Of a stretch of DNA of 20,438 bases, positions 1 to 8,702 are shown one piece after another; positions within the stretch are counted from its first letter, which is position 1, and every line of letters begins with the position of its first letter. The translations under genes and the position numbers were made by a program. Source of the stretch: Silene noctiflora (Eukaryota; Streptophyta; Magnoliopsida; Caryophyllales; Caryophyllaceae); assembly GCA_009801015.1 (NCBI GenBank), contig VHZZ01002319.1, forward strand, positions 1-20,438, given 5' to 3'. Below the pieces are notes generated by a model. It searched no databases and was not told the origin of the DNA. It worked only from the letters and a program-made list of their open reading frames with translations.

Positions 1-2
1 AT

Positions 3-137
3 GATGTTCAAAAGAAGCAAGTAAATGAGATGTTGCTGGATATGCCACCCCCGGCATATGCAGAAGCGAAACAAATTGCAGAACCTTTACTAGCTCGAAC
101 AACTTTCTATTTAGTTGAACAAGTTCATTTGGATTAG
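3..137 (+). CDS. C-terminal 44 residues of an unidentified protein, probably CACTA-encoded
   Basis: An open frame enters from the left edge and ends at TAG 135-137, giving 44 residues with the internal stretch LLDMPPPAYAEAKQIAEPLL and the C-terminus VEQVHLD. I do not recognise a domain. Its place just upstream of CACTA subterminal repeats suggests it is the tail of a protein of that element (transposase or TnpA-like accessory protein), but that is inference from position. The start is outside the window. It could also be a chance open frame; the Pro/Ala/Glu-rich composition without low-complexity bias makes a real tail somewhat more likely. Confidence 0.4.
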   Translation, partial: DVQKKQVNEMLLDMPPPAYAEAKQIAEPLLARTTFYLVEQVHLD

Positions 138-239
138 GAATGTAAACAAATTCTTAAGTTGAATGTAATGTATGTAAATATGGTTTACTAGCGCGAACAA
201 CTTAATGTTATTGTTGCTTCATCTGTTGTTGTTGCGTTT

Positions 240-283
240 ACTGCTGCTGTTGATGTATGCTGCTACTGCTGCTGTTGATGTAT
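240..283 (+). repeat. Short direct repeat in CTG/TTG-rich tract
   Basis: ACTGCTGCTGTTGATGTAT occurs at 240-258 and again at 265-283, a 25-bp period, within a stretch rich in TTG and CTG triplets (about 207-285). It looks like a small slippage-type expansion in the non-coding part of the CACTA fragment. Confidence 0.75.
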
Positions 284-372
284 ATATAAATTTGAATGTA
301 ATGTAAATATGGTTTAATGCAGGGTTGTATATATGTTGCTAATGAATTCACAATTTAAAAAATAAAAACAAC

Positions 373-640
373 AACAACGGTTATATAGATTAAAACCGTT
401 GTTATATATACATATAACAACGGTTTTCTAAAACACCCGTTGTTATTAATTTTCTACCAAAAACAAATTGGCGCCAGATACATATTTTCACAACGAATAG
501 CCTATAGTAACAACGGTTATTTACTGTTGTTAAAGCTTCAACAACGGGTTTTTAAAAATATTTAATCGTTGTTAAAACTTTTAACAACGGAGGCTTCAAC
601 AACCCCCGTGTTTTGTTTTAACAACGGTTAATAGCCGTTG
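373..640 (+). repeat. CACTA subterminal repeat array (AACAACGG / CCGTTGTT)
   Basis: Perfect AACAACGG copies start at 373, 416, 509, 540, 583 and 620. Perfect inverted CCGTTGTT copies start at 396 and 437, and degenerate inverted copies occur near 533, 566 and 634. In En/Spm-type elements such subterminal motifs are bound by the element's own DNA-binding protein during transposition, so this array is the probable cis-acting region. Six direct and two perfect inverted copies in about 270 bp is far above chance. Confidence 0.75.
392..427. repeat. Perfect 16-bp inverted repeat (hairpin) in the CACTA end
   Basis: Left arm 392-407 (AAAACCGTTGTTATAT) and right arm 412-427 are exact reverse complements separated by the 4-base loop ATAC. 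It is built from two oppositely oriented subterminal motifs with identical flanks, so it is a head-to-head pair of binding sites that could also fold as a stem. Confidence 0.85.
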
Positions 641-651
641 ATGTAGGCTGT

Positions 652-664
652 TGTTGTAGTAGTG
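652..664 (+). repeat. CACTA terminal inverted repeat (right end)
   Basis: TGTTGTAGTAGTG is the complement of the canonical CACTACTACA-type terminus. It defines the right boundary of the transposon. The partner repeat is not in the window. Confidence 0.75.
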
Positions 665-890
665 ATGGTTCCAAATAAAGAGTTCATATTTCTAGAAAGG
701 AAATTGGAAGAGAATATTTGAAGAAAGAAGAAGTTTGTATTCAGAATTGTGATTTGTGATCAAGGCTAAGCCTCCTTATATAGAAAAGTAAGGGAGCCAG
801 AATAAGGAAAGTTACTGCAAATTAGGAAACTGACAACAATTAGGAAAGGCACGGAGTGCCACCCTAGGGAATGTCGTGTTCCCTCGATAA
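665..890 (-). mobile_element. LTR-like fragment in reverse orientation
   Basis: Read on the minus strand, the segment has a TATATAAG box (complement of about 777-784) followed by a leader-like AC-rich stretch. This is the arrangement seen in the U3-R part of short plant copia LTRs. It ends where the CACTA transposon begins, so it may be an LTR truncated by that insertion. No TG/CA boundary, primer site or partner copy is visible. It could instead be a fossil promoter or part of the neighbouring Tat-like element. Confidence 0.3.
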
Positions 891-1233
891 GTGTGTCGTG
901 TCTCGGTCCATTTTGGGTCGAGCTCATGCCATTTGTTGCTCTATTTTCAAGGTTTGGTCATTTTTCGCGTGACAGAGTGGTCAATTTACATTTTTACCCC
1001 CAGCGGTTCGATATTTGAATTAAAGCCCGTTCACACTTACGAATTTTATTTTCCTTTTTGTTTGAAGGTAGCGGGCTACGCCTATATTAATTATGGGTTT
1101 TATGGTTCGTGTCGTATTCCGAAATGCAAATCGTGTCTACCCATCTACTCAATGGAAAATCGGGATTTCAAAAACTTTTATCCAAATCTCTTGATCGATA
1201 ATCATTTCCGAAGTCGATGACTTCCGTTCCAAG

Positions 1234-1455
1234 TTTTCAAAATGATGTTTTATTATTCGGGTCAACGGCCCATTCACATTTTCAAAATGGTGTTTTATTA
1301 TTCGGGTCGATGGCCCATTCTCATTTTCAAAACGATCTATTATTATTCGGGTCGACGACCCATTCTCATTTTCAAAATGATGTTTTAGGATTCGAGTCGA
1401 TGACCCATTCTTTTTTTTTCCAAACGATGTTTGCTACCCATGTCAATGACTTATT
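1234..1455 (+). repeat. 45-bp tandem repeat, four copies plus a degenerate fifth
   Basis: Units start at 1234, 1279, 1324 and 1369, each beginning TTTTCAAAA and containing ATTCGGGTC followed by a GGCCC or GACCC block. A decayed fifth unit begins near 1414, and a half-unit resemblance precedes the array at 1210-1226. Because 45 is a multiple of three, one frame reads through as a 15-residue repeat of the type FQNDVLLFGSTAHSH; I regard this as a by-product. Each unit has an imperfect palindrome of the form GGGTCGACGACCC. Confidence 0.9.
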
Positions 1456-1540
1456 TCTTAAAATTTTGCTAAATAAATAGTATGCTATATGAATTTCGAT
1501 CAAGTTTGAGCAGGTACGCTCCAACTAGGGGCTCTGTAGT

Positions 1541-1545
1541 CGTTG
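1541..1545. repeat. Target-site duplication, left copy (CGTTG)
   Basis: CGTTG immediately precedes the 5' LTR and is repeated exactly after the 3' LTR at 13031-13035. A 5-bp duplication is standard for Ty3/gypsy integration and fixes the element borders. Confidence 0.92.
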
Positions 1546-1752
1546 TGTAATATCCCGTATTTTAATGTGAATTATTTGAATAGTTTACGTACCTTAAATA
1601 ATTAATTTAATAATAATATTTGATAATCGGTTATAGGACGATAATATAATATGAGTCGGGAGTTTATTTATGTGAGTTGGGATTTAATAATATAATATAA
1701 TAAGTTGAGACGGATTTTAATAATTAAATAATATAATCGTTTTGACCTAGCA

Positions 1753-1760
1753 TATAAAAA
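1753..1760 (+). promoter_or_regulatory. Probable TATA box of the 5' LTR
   Basis: TATAAAAA lies in the context CTAGCATATAAAAAGG. The matching site in the 3' LTR is TATAAA at 11205-11210. This is a likely core promoter for the element's RNA, about 210 bp after the LTR start; assignment is by motif and conserved position only. Confidence 0.55.
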
Positions 1761-2966
1761 GGAAAGAAAGCTAAATCTAATAGACTTCACAAATCATAAA
1801 ATTAGAAGAGGGGAAGGAGAATTTCAGACCTAGGAACTTTTCTAATCGATATTCGTATACGAGGTAAGACCGCCGCATAATTATCATTTTATTTGTTTAG
1901 CCGTGTGTTCGACGACCGTGTGCATCACCATAAACCACCGTTGACCGTGGCTATGATCTTAGCTTGGTTGTGGACCACTGTGAGCACACCCAGACCTAGC
2001 GTTGACCGCCATAGGGTGGTTAATTGGGTGTTTAAAAGGGGAGGTTGTGCTCGGGTTTAAGACTCGGTTTGAACCCGTGTTTGGACTAGACCGGACCTGG
2101 GTATGGTGGGGTTGGCTTCAGGTGGTTGGGTTGACCCTAGAGGTGGTATTCATTGGGCCGTGGTGGCAACATGGTGTTTGTGGTGGCCGGTTTGTAAAAA
2201 CAGGGGAAGGGGGAGTGCGGTTGTGCAGCCGTCTTAAGATAGTGATTGTGGGCCGTGTATTTGCATCGAGGAAGAGGTGAGGCTACACCTGGAACCGCCG
2301 TGGGTCAATGGTGATGATGGTGGTGGCCAGTGGTGGTGTAGGTTCTCGGCGTGGTGGCTGTGAGGGTTTTTTTGGGGTGTCGGGTTTGAGTGTTTGTGAG
2401 GGAGTTGTGCTATGTGTGTAAGAGGGTGGTGTTGGAGGTCGCCGGGTAGCCTGGACGGCGAGGGTGGTGGCTGGTAGGGGCTGCCATGGTGGTAGGTGGC
2501 TGACCAAGGGTGGCTGAGTGAGTAGGTGGCCGTGTATAGGTGGTTGTCGAGGGTTTTTTGGCCGCGGGTAAATAGGGGAGCTCGAATGTGTGTGTTTATG
2601 ACGGTTTAATTAGTTTATTTCGTCGTCGATTCTAATTATTTAATTTACGTAATTTATAATTAAATAGTTATAATTATATAATAATCGTATAAAGGATGTG
2701 AATTGTAATCGTATATTAATTATTAATTGTTTAGGTCGCAAATTTGAGGTGAAATACTTTTAATTACGTTGCTCGGATTTGCTATTTGGAGTATTTGTTA
2801 AAAGGTTGGATAATCTACTTAGTTGGATGGTTTAATGTGCTATATTTGTTATGTGAACATTATTTGTTGGATGCATTTAGTGGATGGTTTAATTGTGATG
2901 CATATTATGTTGCATGGTTACGATATGGATTTATGAGAGGTTATGGTGAGGATGATGATGAATATT

Positions 2967-3072
2967 GTAATGCCCCAGACATAGTCGCTGGTGGATCTCG
3001 TGTGTGAATGATGATTACTGTAATGCCCTAGGCTCAGTCGCTGGTGGATCTCGTGAGTGATTGATTGAGTTG
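2967..3072 (+). repeat. 53-bp tandem duplication inside the 5' LTR
   Basis: GTAATGCCCCAG...GTCGCTGGTGGATCTCGTG recurs with a 53-bp period (starts 2967 and 3020), and a third degenerate copy follows near 3073. The 3' LTR has the same pair starting at 12422 and 12475, so the duplication predates this insertion and belongs to the family. Confidence 0.75.
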
Positions 3073-3576
3073 CCTCAGGCTCATGACCTGGAGGAATTTT
3101 GTGAGGATTGGCTTAGTGGTTGAAATTTGGCAATTGGCATTGTTTGTGCATTATGATTGTGTTATCTACTGTTTATTTTATCCTACTCAACCTTTTGGTT
3201 GATAGTGTATTCTGTAAACACCAGTGATGAACCATTATTGGGGAATATATTGATGGCAGGTTGAGATAGCTGACTTGGAAGCTCATGGGGATACGTGAGG
3301 ATGATTGGCTGAGTCTACCAGTTGTCTAGCTCACCTAGTTGACGATCTTTATTTATTTATATACTTTATTTATTTTCCGCTGCGACTAATGTATTATTTA
3401 ATAACTCATTTTAGTTTGATAAGTTATAACGAGATCATTTAACGTTTAATTTATCTTAAAGTACTCTGGATTTCTATATTTTGTTATATGCTGCCTCAAT
3501 AATCTGAGATGGTAACAGTCTTGTTTATTGGGAATGTCCTGCTAAAGGCTCCTAAATAAATGGGGGTGTTACAAAG

Positions 3577-3588
3577 TGGTATCATAGC
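3577..3588 (+). promoter_or_regulatory. Primer binding site, tRNA-iMet type
   Basis: TGGTATCATAGC lies 3 bases after the 5' LTR. It matches the complement of the plant initiator-Met tRNA 3' end (TGGTATCAGAGC) at 11 of 12 positions. It primes minus-strand synthesis in most gypsy and copia elements. The single T-for-G change may be decay or family variation. Confidence 0.88.
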
Positions 3589-4366
3589 GAACGATCCTCA
3601 GGCTTAAAACCAATGAACAATAATGAATGTAAGATGTGTCTAATAAAATGAACCTTGGGTAGAAGCTGTTAGGAGCCCTAATAGGCTTGGGATGAGTAAG
3701 GGCCCCCCCTCACACTAAACCTCTAGCTCTTTCAGTTTTGAACCGGTTACCTTGAGAGAATTTACGAGTGGGTTAATTAAAAAGGAAAGTGTCTGAGTCC
3801 TTAAAAGGTCTATTGTTTGTTTCAGGATAGAAATTTTAATCTTGTTGCAGGACGTTGAGTAAGGTAAATATTGTGGTGTTATATGAGGTGGCCTAAGGCC
3901 ATGTGAATAATTATGGTTGTGATGATGAGATGCATGAATTGGATATGCTATGAATATTTGATTGATCATTATTGTAAAGTATGGACATAGATGATAATTT
4001 ATATGATAAATTGCATGTCTTAAGTGATGAATGATTTCTTACGTGAAATAGAATTTTCATGTCTAGTGATATGCAGAATATGATGCCCTGAAACCGTGTA
4101 TAGTGTTGATTATTTAGCATTGGAGGTTATTGTCTTATAGTGAGTAATGGGGAGGTGTAGGCACGCCATTAGTGCCGTGGTGGTGAGAAGGTCGTGGGTG
4201 GCCGTGCTTTTACAGTGGTTGATTGGACTTTGGCCAGTTCAGTCAACCACACGTTGTTTTGGTTTCAGAGGATTTGTTTTAAACCTTTTGTGACGCGTTC
4301 CGTAGGCGGTATCTTACGTGTTTTATTTTGCATTTTAGAATCATTTCTCCAAAGAAAGCCGCTACC
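3589..4366 (+). other. Untranslated leader between primer site and gag
   Basis: This 778-bp stretch has no protein-like frame. It carries T-rich tracts ending in AG just upstream of gag (TTTTGCATTTTAG ending at 4338; TGGTTTCAG ending at 4268) that could serve as splice acceptors. Otherwise I see nothing recognisable; packaging and dimerisation signals are expected here in this type of element but cannot be identified by eye. Confidence 0.5.
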
Positions 4367-5500
4367 ATGTCTCAAGAGGATATTGACCGTCTAATTGCGA
4401 CCAATGAGGTCGTAACTGCTGCACTGAAAGCGAGAGGCTCAACTTCGGATCCATCAAAGATGAGTACTACGATTGCGAGGCATAATCCAACCAAATATGA
4501 TGGGTTGGGAGATCCGTCACTTTTAGGAGAATGGTGTCGGGAGTTTGATAATATCTTTGAGTTGCTGAACTGTGCAGAGGAGCTACAAGTAGATCAAGCC
4601 GCGTTCTATTTGAAAGGCAAGGTTTGATTGTGGTGGACTCGTAACAAAGAGGCCATCAGAGAGGCTGCTACTAATAATGGGAGTAACTACGTTAGGTGGC
4701 AAGGTTTTAATAAGGTTATGATGGCTACCTTCGCTCCTTAACATATTAAGAGTATGATGAGGGTAGAGTTTGATGCATTTAAGATGACGGAGGATATGAC
4801 GGTGGAGACGTACCACAATAGGTTTATGGAATTGGCTGAGTATATGTCGGATCTGAACTTTACCCCTGAGATCCTTGCACTAAGGTTTGAGAAGGCTTTG
4901 ACCACCAATATCCAGAAGAGGCTTGCAGCGGGTGAGCCAAGTGACATGGATGAAGTTTATCAGCGGGCTGGTCATGCTGAAAGGATGGCAGATATGTTGA
5001 AAGAAAAGAAGAAAGAGAAGGGGGAGAAGAGGAAGTCGGAAGCTATAAGTGAGAATGTTGGGAACAAGAAGCAAAATACCAATCAATATTGTTCCCGTTT
5101 CTCGAATAGCGTGCTAGTAGGGAGCAGGCCGCAGTGGTGGGGGTCGAACTGGGCCAGTTGCGATTCATTGTTTCAGGTGTGAGAAGGTTGGTCATAAGGC
5201 CGTTGACTGCAGAGTTAATTGGAATAGTTATGGAGGAGGTTATGACAATACCAATCAAAGTGGGGGTTTCCAAACACCTACATCGAATTATAGGAATAAC
5301 CAAAGGTCAGGAGAAGGGAGTTATATGAGGAACAACAACAACAACAACTACTTCAATCAGAATCGTTTCAATAACAATAATCAAGGCAATGAGAATGGCT
5401 CGTTCCAAAAGATAATGAATGGAGGAAATCAACAGAATGGTTCGGCATCAGCTGGTCAAGGAGGAGCTAAGAGTAGTGGAAAGCTATTCATGATGGGAAA
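4367..5500 (+). pseudogene. gag: Chromovirus gag (capsid plus zinc-knuckle nucleocapsid), broken
   Basis: Gag forms the virus-like particle and packages element RNA. The likely start is ATG 4367 (MSQEDIDRL) in a good context (GCTACCATGT); an upstream in-frame ATG at 4328 is less convincing. Capsid-like sequence follows (KYDGLGDPSLLGEWCREF, then ETYHNRFMELAEYM), then a lysine-rich segment. The zinc knuckle CFRCEKVGHKAVDC (CX2CX4HX4C, codons 5169-5210) is intact but in a different frame, so a frameshift lies at about 5095-5165. In-frame stops are TGA 4625-4627 and TAA 4739-4741; the latter fits a CAA-to-TAA change. An Asn/Gln-rich linker (about 5325-5460) leads into protease. The polyprotein cannot be made as it stands. 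Confidence 0.88.
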
Positions 5501-5960
5501 GGAAGCGGCAGAGGAGGATGCTTATGTTGTCATGGGCACCTTCCTTGTTCACTCTAAGCCTACTTTTGTGTTGTTTGATTTTGGGGCAGCCCATTCCTTT
5601 ATTTCAAGTGAGCATGCTAGAGACTTAGGTTTGGATGTTATGATGTTATTAAAGACGTTGTGACTATACCCTCAGGAGAGCCTATACCTTATAATCTAAT
5701 CTATAAAGACGTACCTATAAGATTCGGGGAGGTTACATTTGTTTCTGACTTGATTGAGTTTCCCTTGGGAGGATTTGAGGTGATTTTGGGAATGGATTGG
5801 CTGGGAAGATATAGAGCTTTTAATGGTTGTCACCAGAAGAAATTTACTTTGAAAGGACCTAAGGGTGTAAGGGTATCTTATAAAGGATTTGTAATTAAAC
5901 CAAAGATGAAGCTTATCTCGACTATTACCCTGAAATCTTTCTTAAGGAAGGGTGGGCAGT
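5501..5960 (+). pseudogene. Chromovirus aspartic protease, active site altered, frameshifted
   Basis: This is the retropepsin domain that cleaves the Gag-Pol polyprotein. The active-site region reads VLFDFGAAHSFIS: the catalytic Asp (codon 5577-5579) is kept, but the next residue, Ser or Thr in this family (D-S/T-G), is Phe (TTT 5580-5582). That should disable or strongly impair it. The first half ends at TGA 5661-5663 through a frameshift near 5650; the second half continues in another frame with [11 protein letters not shown] and the downstream flap/[10 protein letters not shown] segment (about 5660-5830), the latter being typical of gypsy proteases. It sits between the nucleocapsid linker and RT in one polyprotein. 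Confidence 0.85.
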
Positions 5961-5989
5961 TGATTTTGTGTCATGTAAGAGACCTTAGG

Positions 5990-6886
5990 GAAGAAGTGTT
6001 AAGAGCATGCGACATTGAGGTTGTAAAGGACTTTGAAGATGTGTTTCCGGAGGATATACCTGGATTACCACCTCAACGGGATATTGATTTTAGCATTGAC
6101 TTAAAACCTGGGACAAGACCGATCTCTAAAGCACCATATAAGATGGGACCTAAGGAGTTGGAGGAGCTTAAGAAGCAACTGGAGGAATTGTTGGATAAGG
6201 GGTATGTGAGACCCAGCGTGTCACCATGGGGTGCACCTATTTTGTTCGTGAAGAAGAAGGATGAGCGTATGAGATTGTGTATCGATTATAGAGAACTGAA
6301 TAATGTGACTGTAAAGAATCATTATCCTTTACCTCGGATTGATGATTTGTTCAATCAGTTGAGTAGTGTTGGAGTATTCTCTAAGATTGATTTGAGGTCG
6401 GGATACCATCAATTAAGGATTAAGGATGAAGATATCCCTAAGACTGCATTTAGGACTAGATATGGAAACTACGAGTTTGTTGTTATGCCATTTGGATTGA
6501 CTAATGCACCGGCAGTCTTCATGGACTTAATGAACTGTGTGTTTAGTCCCTAATTGGATCAGTTCGTGGTTGTCTTTATTGATGATATCCTAATGTACTC
6601 TAAGGATCAGGAGGAGCATGAAAAGCATTTGAGAATTGTATTGCTGACGTTGAGGAAGAATAATCTGTATGCCAAGTTGAGTAAGTGTGAGTTTTGGTTC
6701 GAGGAAGTAGCCTTTCTGGGGCATGTGGTGTCTAGAAAAGAGTATCAGTGGACCCAAGTAAAATTTCAGTTGTTGCCACGTGGGAGAGGCCAAAGAACGT
6801 AGGGGATATTCGGAGTTTTCTGGGGTTGGCTGGTTAGTACATAAGGTTTGTAAAGGATTTCTCGAATATAGCTAAGCCACGACGAC
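5990..6886 (+). pseudogene. Chromovirus reverse transcriptase, broken and cut by an insertion
   Basis: This domain copies element RNA to DNA. Motifs in order: entry segment with [16 protein letters not shown] (about 6043-6090), [43 protein letters not shown] (first catalytic Asp), [11 protein letters not shown], then the catalytic FIDD box (codons about 6578-6589) followed by ILMYS. Breaks: TAA 6551-6553 just before the FIDD segment; a frameshift near 6748 in the connection region; TAG 6835-6837 in the sequence RSFLGLAG. The coding sequence then stops at 6886, where a solo LTR is inserted, and resumes at 8703. Active-site residues themselves look intact. Confidence 0.93.
6882..6886. repeat. 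Target-site duplication of the nested solo LTR (left copy)
   Basis: ACGAC at 6882-6886 compares with AGGAC at 8698-8702, a 4/5 match flanking the nested TG...CA block. Removing the block plus one copy rejoins the gypsy pol reading close to its expected continuity. Confidence 0.65.
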
Positions 6887-7773
6887 TGTTGGATCATATA
6901 TTCAAATATGTTTGTGTTTTAATGATGACAAGCATGCTATCCAATTTATATATACATCTTGATCGTAATTTTTTGTTCAGTCTTTATAGATTGTATTTCT
7001 TACGTTTAGCATTAAAGAATTGTGATTAACATGAAGTTAAACAAGCCTCATGATCATGCATTCAATCAAGATCAAAGTAAATTCAAAATTGCAAGTGTTG
7101 ATCAAGGAATGTTCAAGTAAAGATCTAGAAAAGCTTGTATGGAAATATGAAGCCTATACCGAAGATCTCCAGGAAGATTAGATAGAATAGGTTGTTGTCT
7201 CGTAATGGTAATTAAAAGAGTAATCTTTGATAGTAGAGTTATAACGTTACAGCTATAACCTTACTTGCACAAAGACTCAAAGTTTTAAGTGTTTTACTAT
7301 AACTTTGAGATGCGAATATTTTATTTCACACGACTCATATTTTCTTTTTAAAATAGCTTTTCAAAGTTTTATTTTAATATATGATGATAAAAATAGTATT
7401 TATGGTAAAGATAAACTTGAATCCTTGGTTGGATGTGAATCATCAGTTATCCACAAGATTAGCGAAGCAAATGACACAACTTATGAGTTGTTTCTTTGTT
7501 CCTAATTAGGGCTTCTAGATATTCACATTCAAAGCCCTAATTGGATCTAACCTAATGTTGATTGCTAGGGTTTGACACGCAAACCAACGTGCCTATAAGC
7601 CGTTGATGTCGTGTAACGTCCCAAGTGAAATAAAACGATATATTAAGAATATCTTTAAGGATATTTCGATATTCTTTAGATCATTTAAATATATTTTATT
7701 TCCTTGAAAAATATGGTTAGATTATGTGACAAGATATTTTCTATTTAATTATATTAAATCTTATTATATCTAG

Positions 7774-8067
7774 TGTTTAAAGGGAAAGATATCAAATAAA
7801 TATTTGTTAGGGATACCATATCTCTTTATATCTATCCTATATCTTTTCCTAAGATTCTCTGAATAAAAATAATAGAAATTATATTTGATTTCCATATCAT
7901 TTTTATTCTAGTATCTAGGGTTTGAAGGGAAAGATATCAAGGCAATATTTGTTGGAGATATCATATCTCTTTATATCTATACTATATTTTTTTTCCTAAG
8001 ATTACCTAAATAAAAATATTGGGGATTATATTTTATTTCCATCTTATTATAATTTCGGTATCCAGGG
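7774..8067 (+). repeat. 146-bp tandem duplication inside the solo LTR
   Basis: Copy 1 starts at 7774 (GTTTAAAGGGAAAGATATCA) and copy 2 at 7920 (GTTTGAAGGGAAAGATATCA). Both continue through ATATCTCTTTATATCTAT, TTTTCCTAAGATT and end in a GTATC(T/C)AGGG. The copies differ by scattered substitutions and small indels, so the duplication is old. Related AT-rich sequence just upstream may be a third, poorer copy. Confidence 0.85.
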
Positions 8068-8642
8068 TTTCCTTAGAAATCTAGATCATGTCTTCTACTA
8101 TATATACACGTCGCACTACATAGTTAAAAGAAGACTTTTCGAGCAGATTTTATTAAGTGCGAAACCGTTTTTCCAAACGAAAATAGTCTTTGCAAATTCT
8201 TTTTTTCAAAAGTTGTGTGTGATTATTTATTGAAATTACGTTTAAGTACCATTATAAGATAATAGCGCTTCACATTGTTTCTTACCCGTTCATTTGTGAA
8301 CATTAGAAAAACAATCAAGCACTTTCTTATTAACGTAAGTTAGTCGAGTATTTAACGATACTCAAAGTGAGTTACAACTAGAGTTAGTTGTACAAGTAGG
8401 GTTGATAATTTTGTATCTGTAGAAAGGTACTAAAAATATTAATCGAGAATAGTGGACGTAGGTTTTGACTTGTGAAACTGAACCACTTCAAAATTCCTTG
8501 TGTCGTCGCCTCTTTCATTCGTGTTTTTATTTCTTTTCGTTCAGATTGCTGAAACTTAATCAATAAACTTTAAGTAATTAAATATTCACGCTTCATACGA
8601 AAAATTGTTAAGTAAAGCGAAAAAGTTTGTATACTCAATTAA

Positions 8643-8666
8643 CCCCCCCCCCCCCCCCCCCCCNCC
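8643..8666 (+). repeat. Poly-C homopolymer with an ambiguous base
   Basis: Twenty-one C residues (8643-8663), then N at 8664, then CC. The true length is uncertain because long C runs are hard to sequence, and the N marks such a problem. A C-rich run followed by CTCTTGAG close to the LTR 3' end is a recurring feature of this LTR type. Confidence 0.9.
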
Positions 8667-8702
8667 TCTTGAGTATCTTGGATCAATAGACTCTTCAAGG
8701 AC

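Larger units (their letters stand above)
1..664 (+). mobile_element. 3' terminal part of a CACTA (En/Spm-like) DNA transposon
   Basis: The block ends at 664 with TGTTGTAGTAGTG, whose reverse complement starts CACTACTACA, the hallmark terminus of plant CACTA elements. The last 300 bp are filled with AACAACGG and CCGTTGTT motifs in both orientations, as expected for the subterminal transposase-binding arrays of this superfamily. A short open frame stops at 137, so 138-372 is probably the element's 3' non-coding part. The left end lies outside the window, so the 3-bp target duplication cannot be checked (ATG follows at 665-667). The superfamily call rests on terminus plus repeats, not on a transposase domain. 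Confidence 0.72.
891..1545 (+). mobile_element. Left piece of an older host element (Tat/Ogre-like 3' region)
   Basis: This is non-coding sequence with no recognisable domain, containing a 45-bp tandem repeat array (1234-1455). It joins directly to 13036 onwards once the chromovirus at 1546-13030 is removed: the flanks share the 5-bp duplication CGTTG, and both sides carry related GGGTCNNNGACC motifs. Tat/Ogre elements are known for tandem repeats in the untranslated region before the 3' LTR, and an LTR-like block lies downstream at 13545. The assignment is therefore by context; the frames open here have no protein-like features except those produced by the repeat. Confidence 0.4.
1546..3573 (+). 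repeat. 5' LTR of the chromovirus
   Basis: It begins TGTAATATCCCG and ends GGTGTTACA, with TG...CA ends and matching short inverted termini (TGTAA/TTACA). Length is 2028 bp against 2068 bp for the 3' copy at 10963-13030. Most of the difference is a 35-bp block present only in the 3' copy. A TATA-like box lies about 210 bp in, so U3 is short and most of the LTR is downstream of the expected start. The middle (2000-2560) is strikingly G/T-rich (GGTGG runs) between AT-rich ends. Open frames inside it also occur in the other LTR simply because the LTRs are copies. Confidence 0.95.
6887..8697 (+). mobile_element. Solo LTR of a SIRE/Maximus-like Ty1/copia retrotransposon
   Basis: This 1811-bp non-coding block begins TGTTGGATCATATATTC and ends CTCTTCA, and interrupts the gypsy pol. 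Imperfect 5-bp duplications flank it. The start (TGTTGG... TTTGTGTTTTAATGATGACA), the long LTR length and a poly-C run close to the 3' end are typical of SIRE/Maximus-clade LTRs. A TATATATACAC box lies near 8098-8108. There is no primer site, polypurine tract or internal domain, so it is best read as a solo LTR left by LTR-LTR recombination. The clade is assigned from remembered end features and needs a database comparison. Orientation is taken from the poly-C and TATA positions. Confidence 0.68.

Noticed and set aside
1234..1455. Regular repeat spacing suggestive of a CRISPR array
   Set aside because: Units are contiguous with no unique spacers and the context is a plant genome.
891..1480. 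Two consecutive open frames (109 and 87 residues) as possible genes
   Set aside because: The first has no protein-like composition or domain. The second is produced by a 45-bp tandem repeat whose length happens to be a multiple of three.
2002..3007. Open frames in the 5' LTR (plus strand 2002-2280 and 2786-3007; antisense 2283-2507) with similar partners in the 3' LTR (11689-11976, 12241-12462)
   Set aside because: Their repetition follows from LTR duplication, not selection. The Pro/Thr-rich antisense frames come from GGTGG-rich DNA, and only parts of the frames survive in both copies.
7305..7505. 66-residue frame inside the solo LTR
   Set aside because: AT-rich chance frame with no motif; lies in non-coding LTR sequence.
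8605..8702. N-terminal Pro-rich extension of the RNase H frame
   Set aside because: The prolines are only the translation of the poly-C run in the solo LTR; the gypsy coding sequence resumes at 8703.
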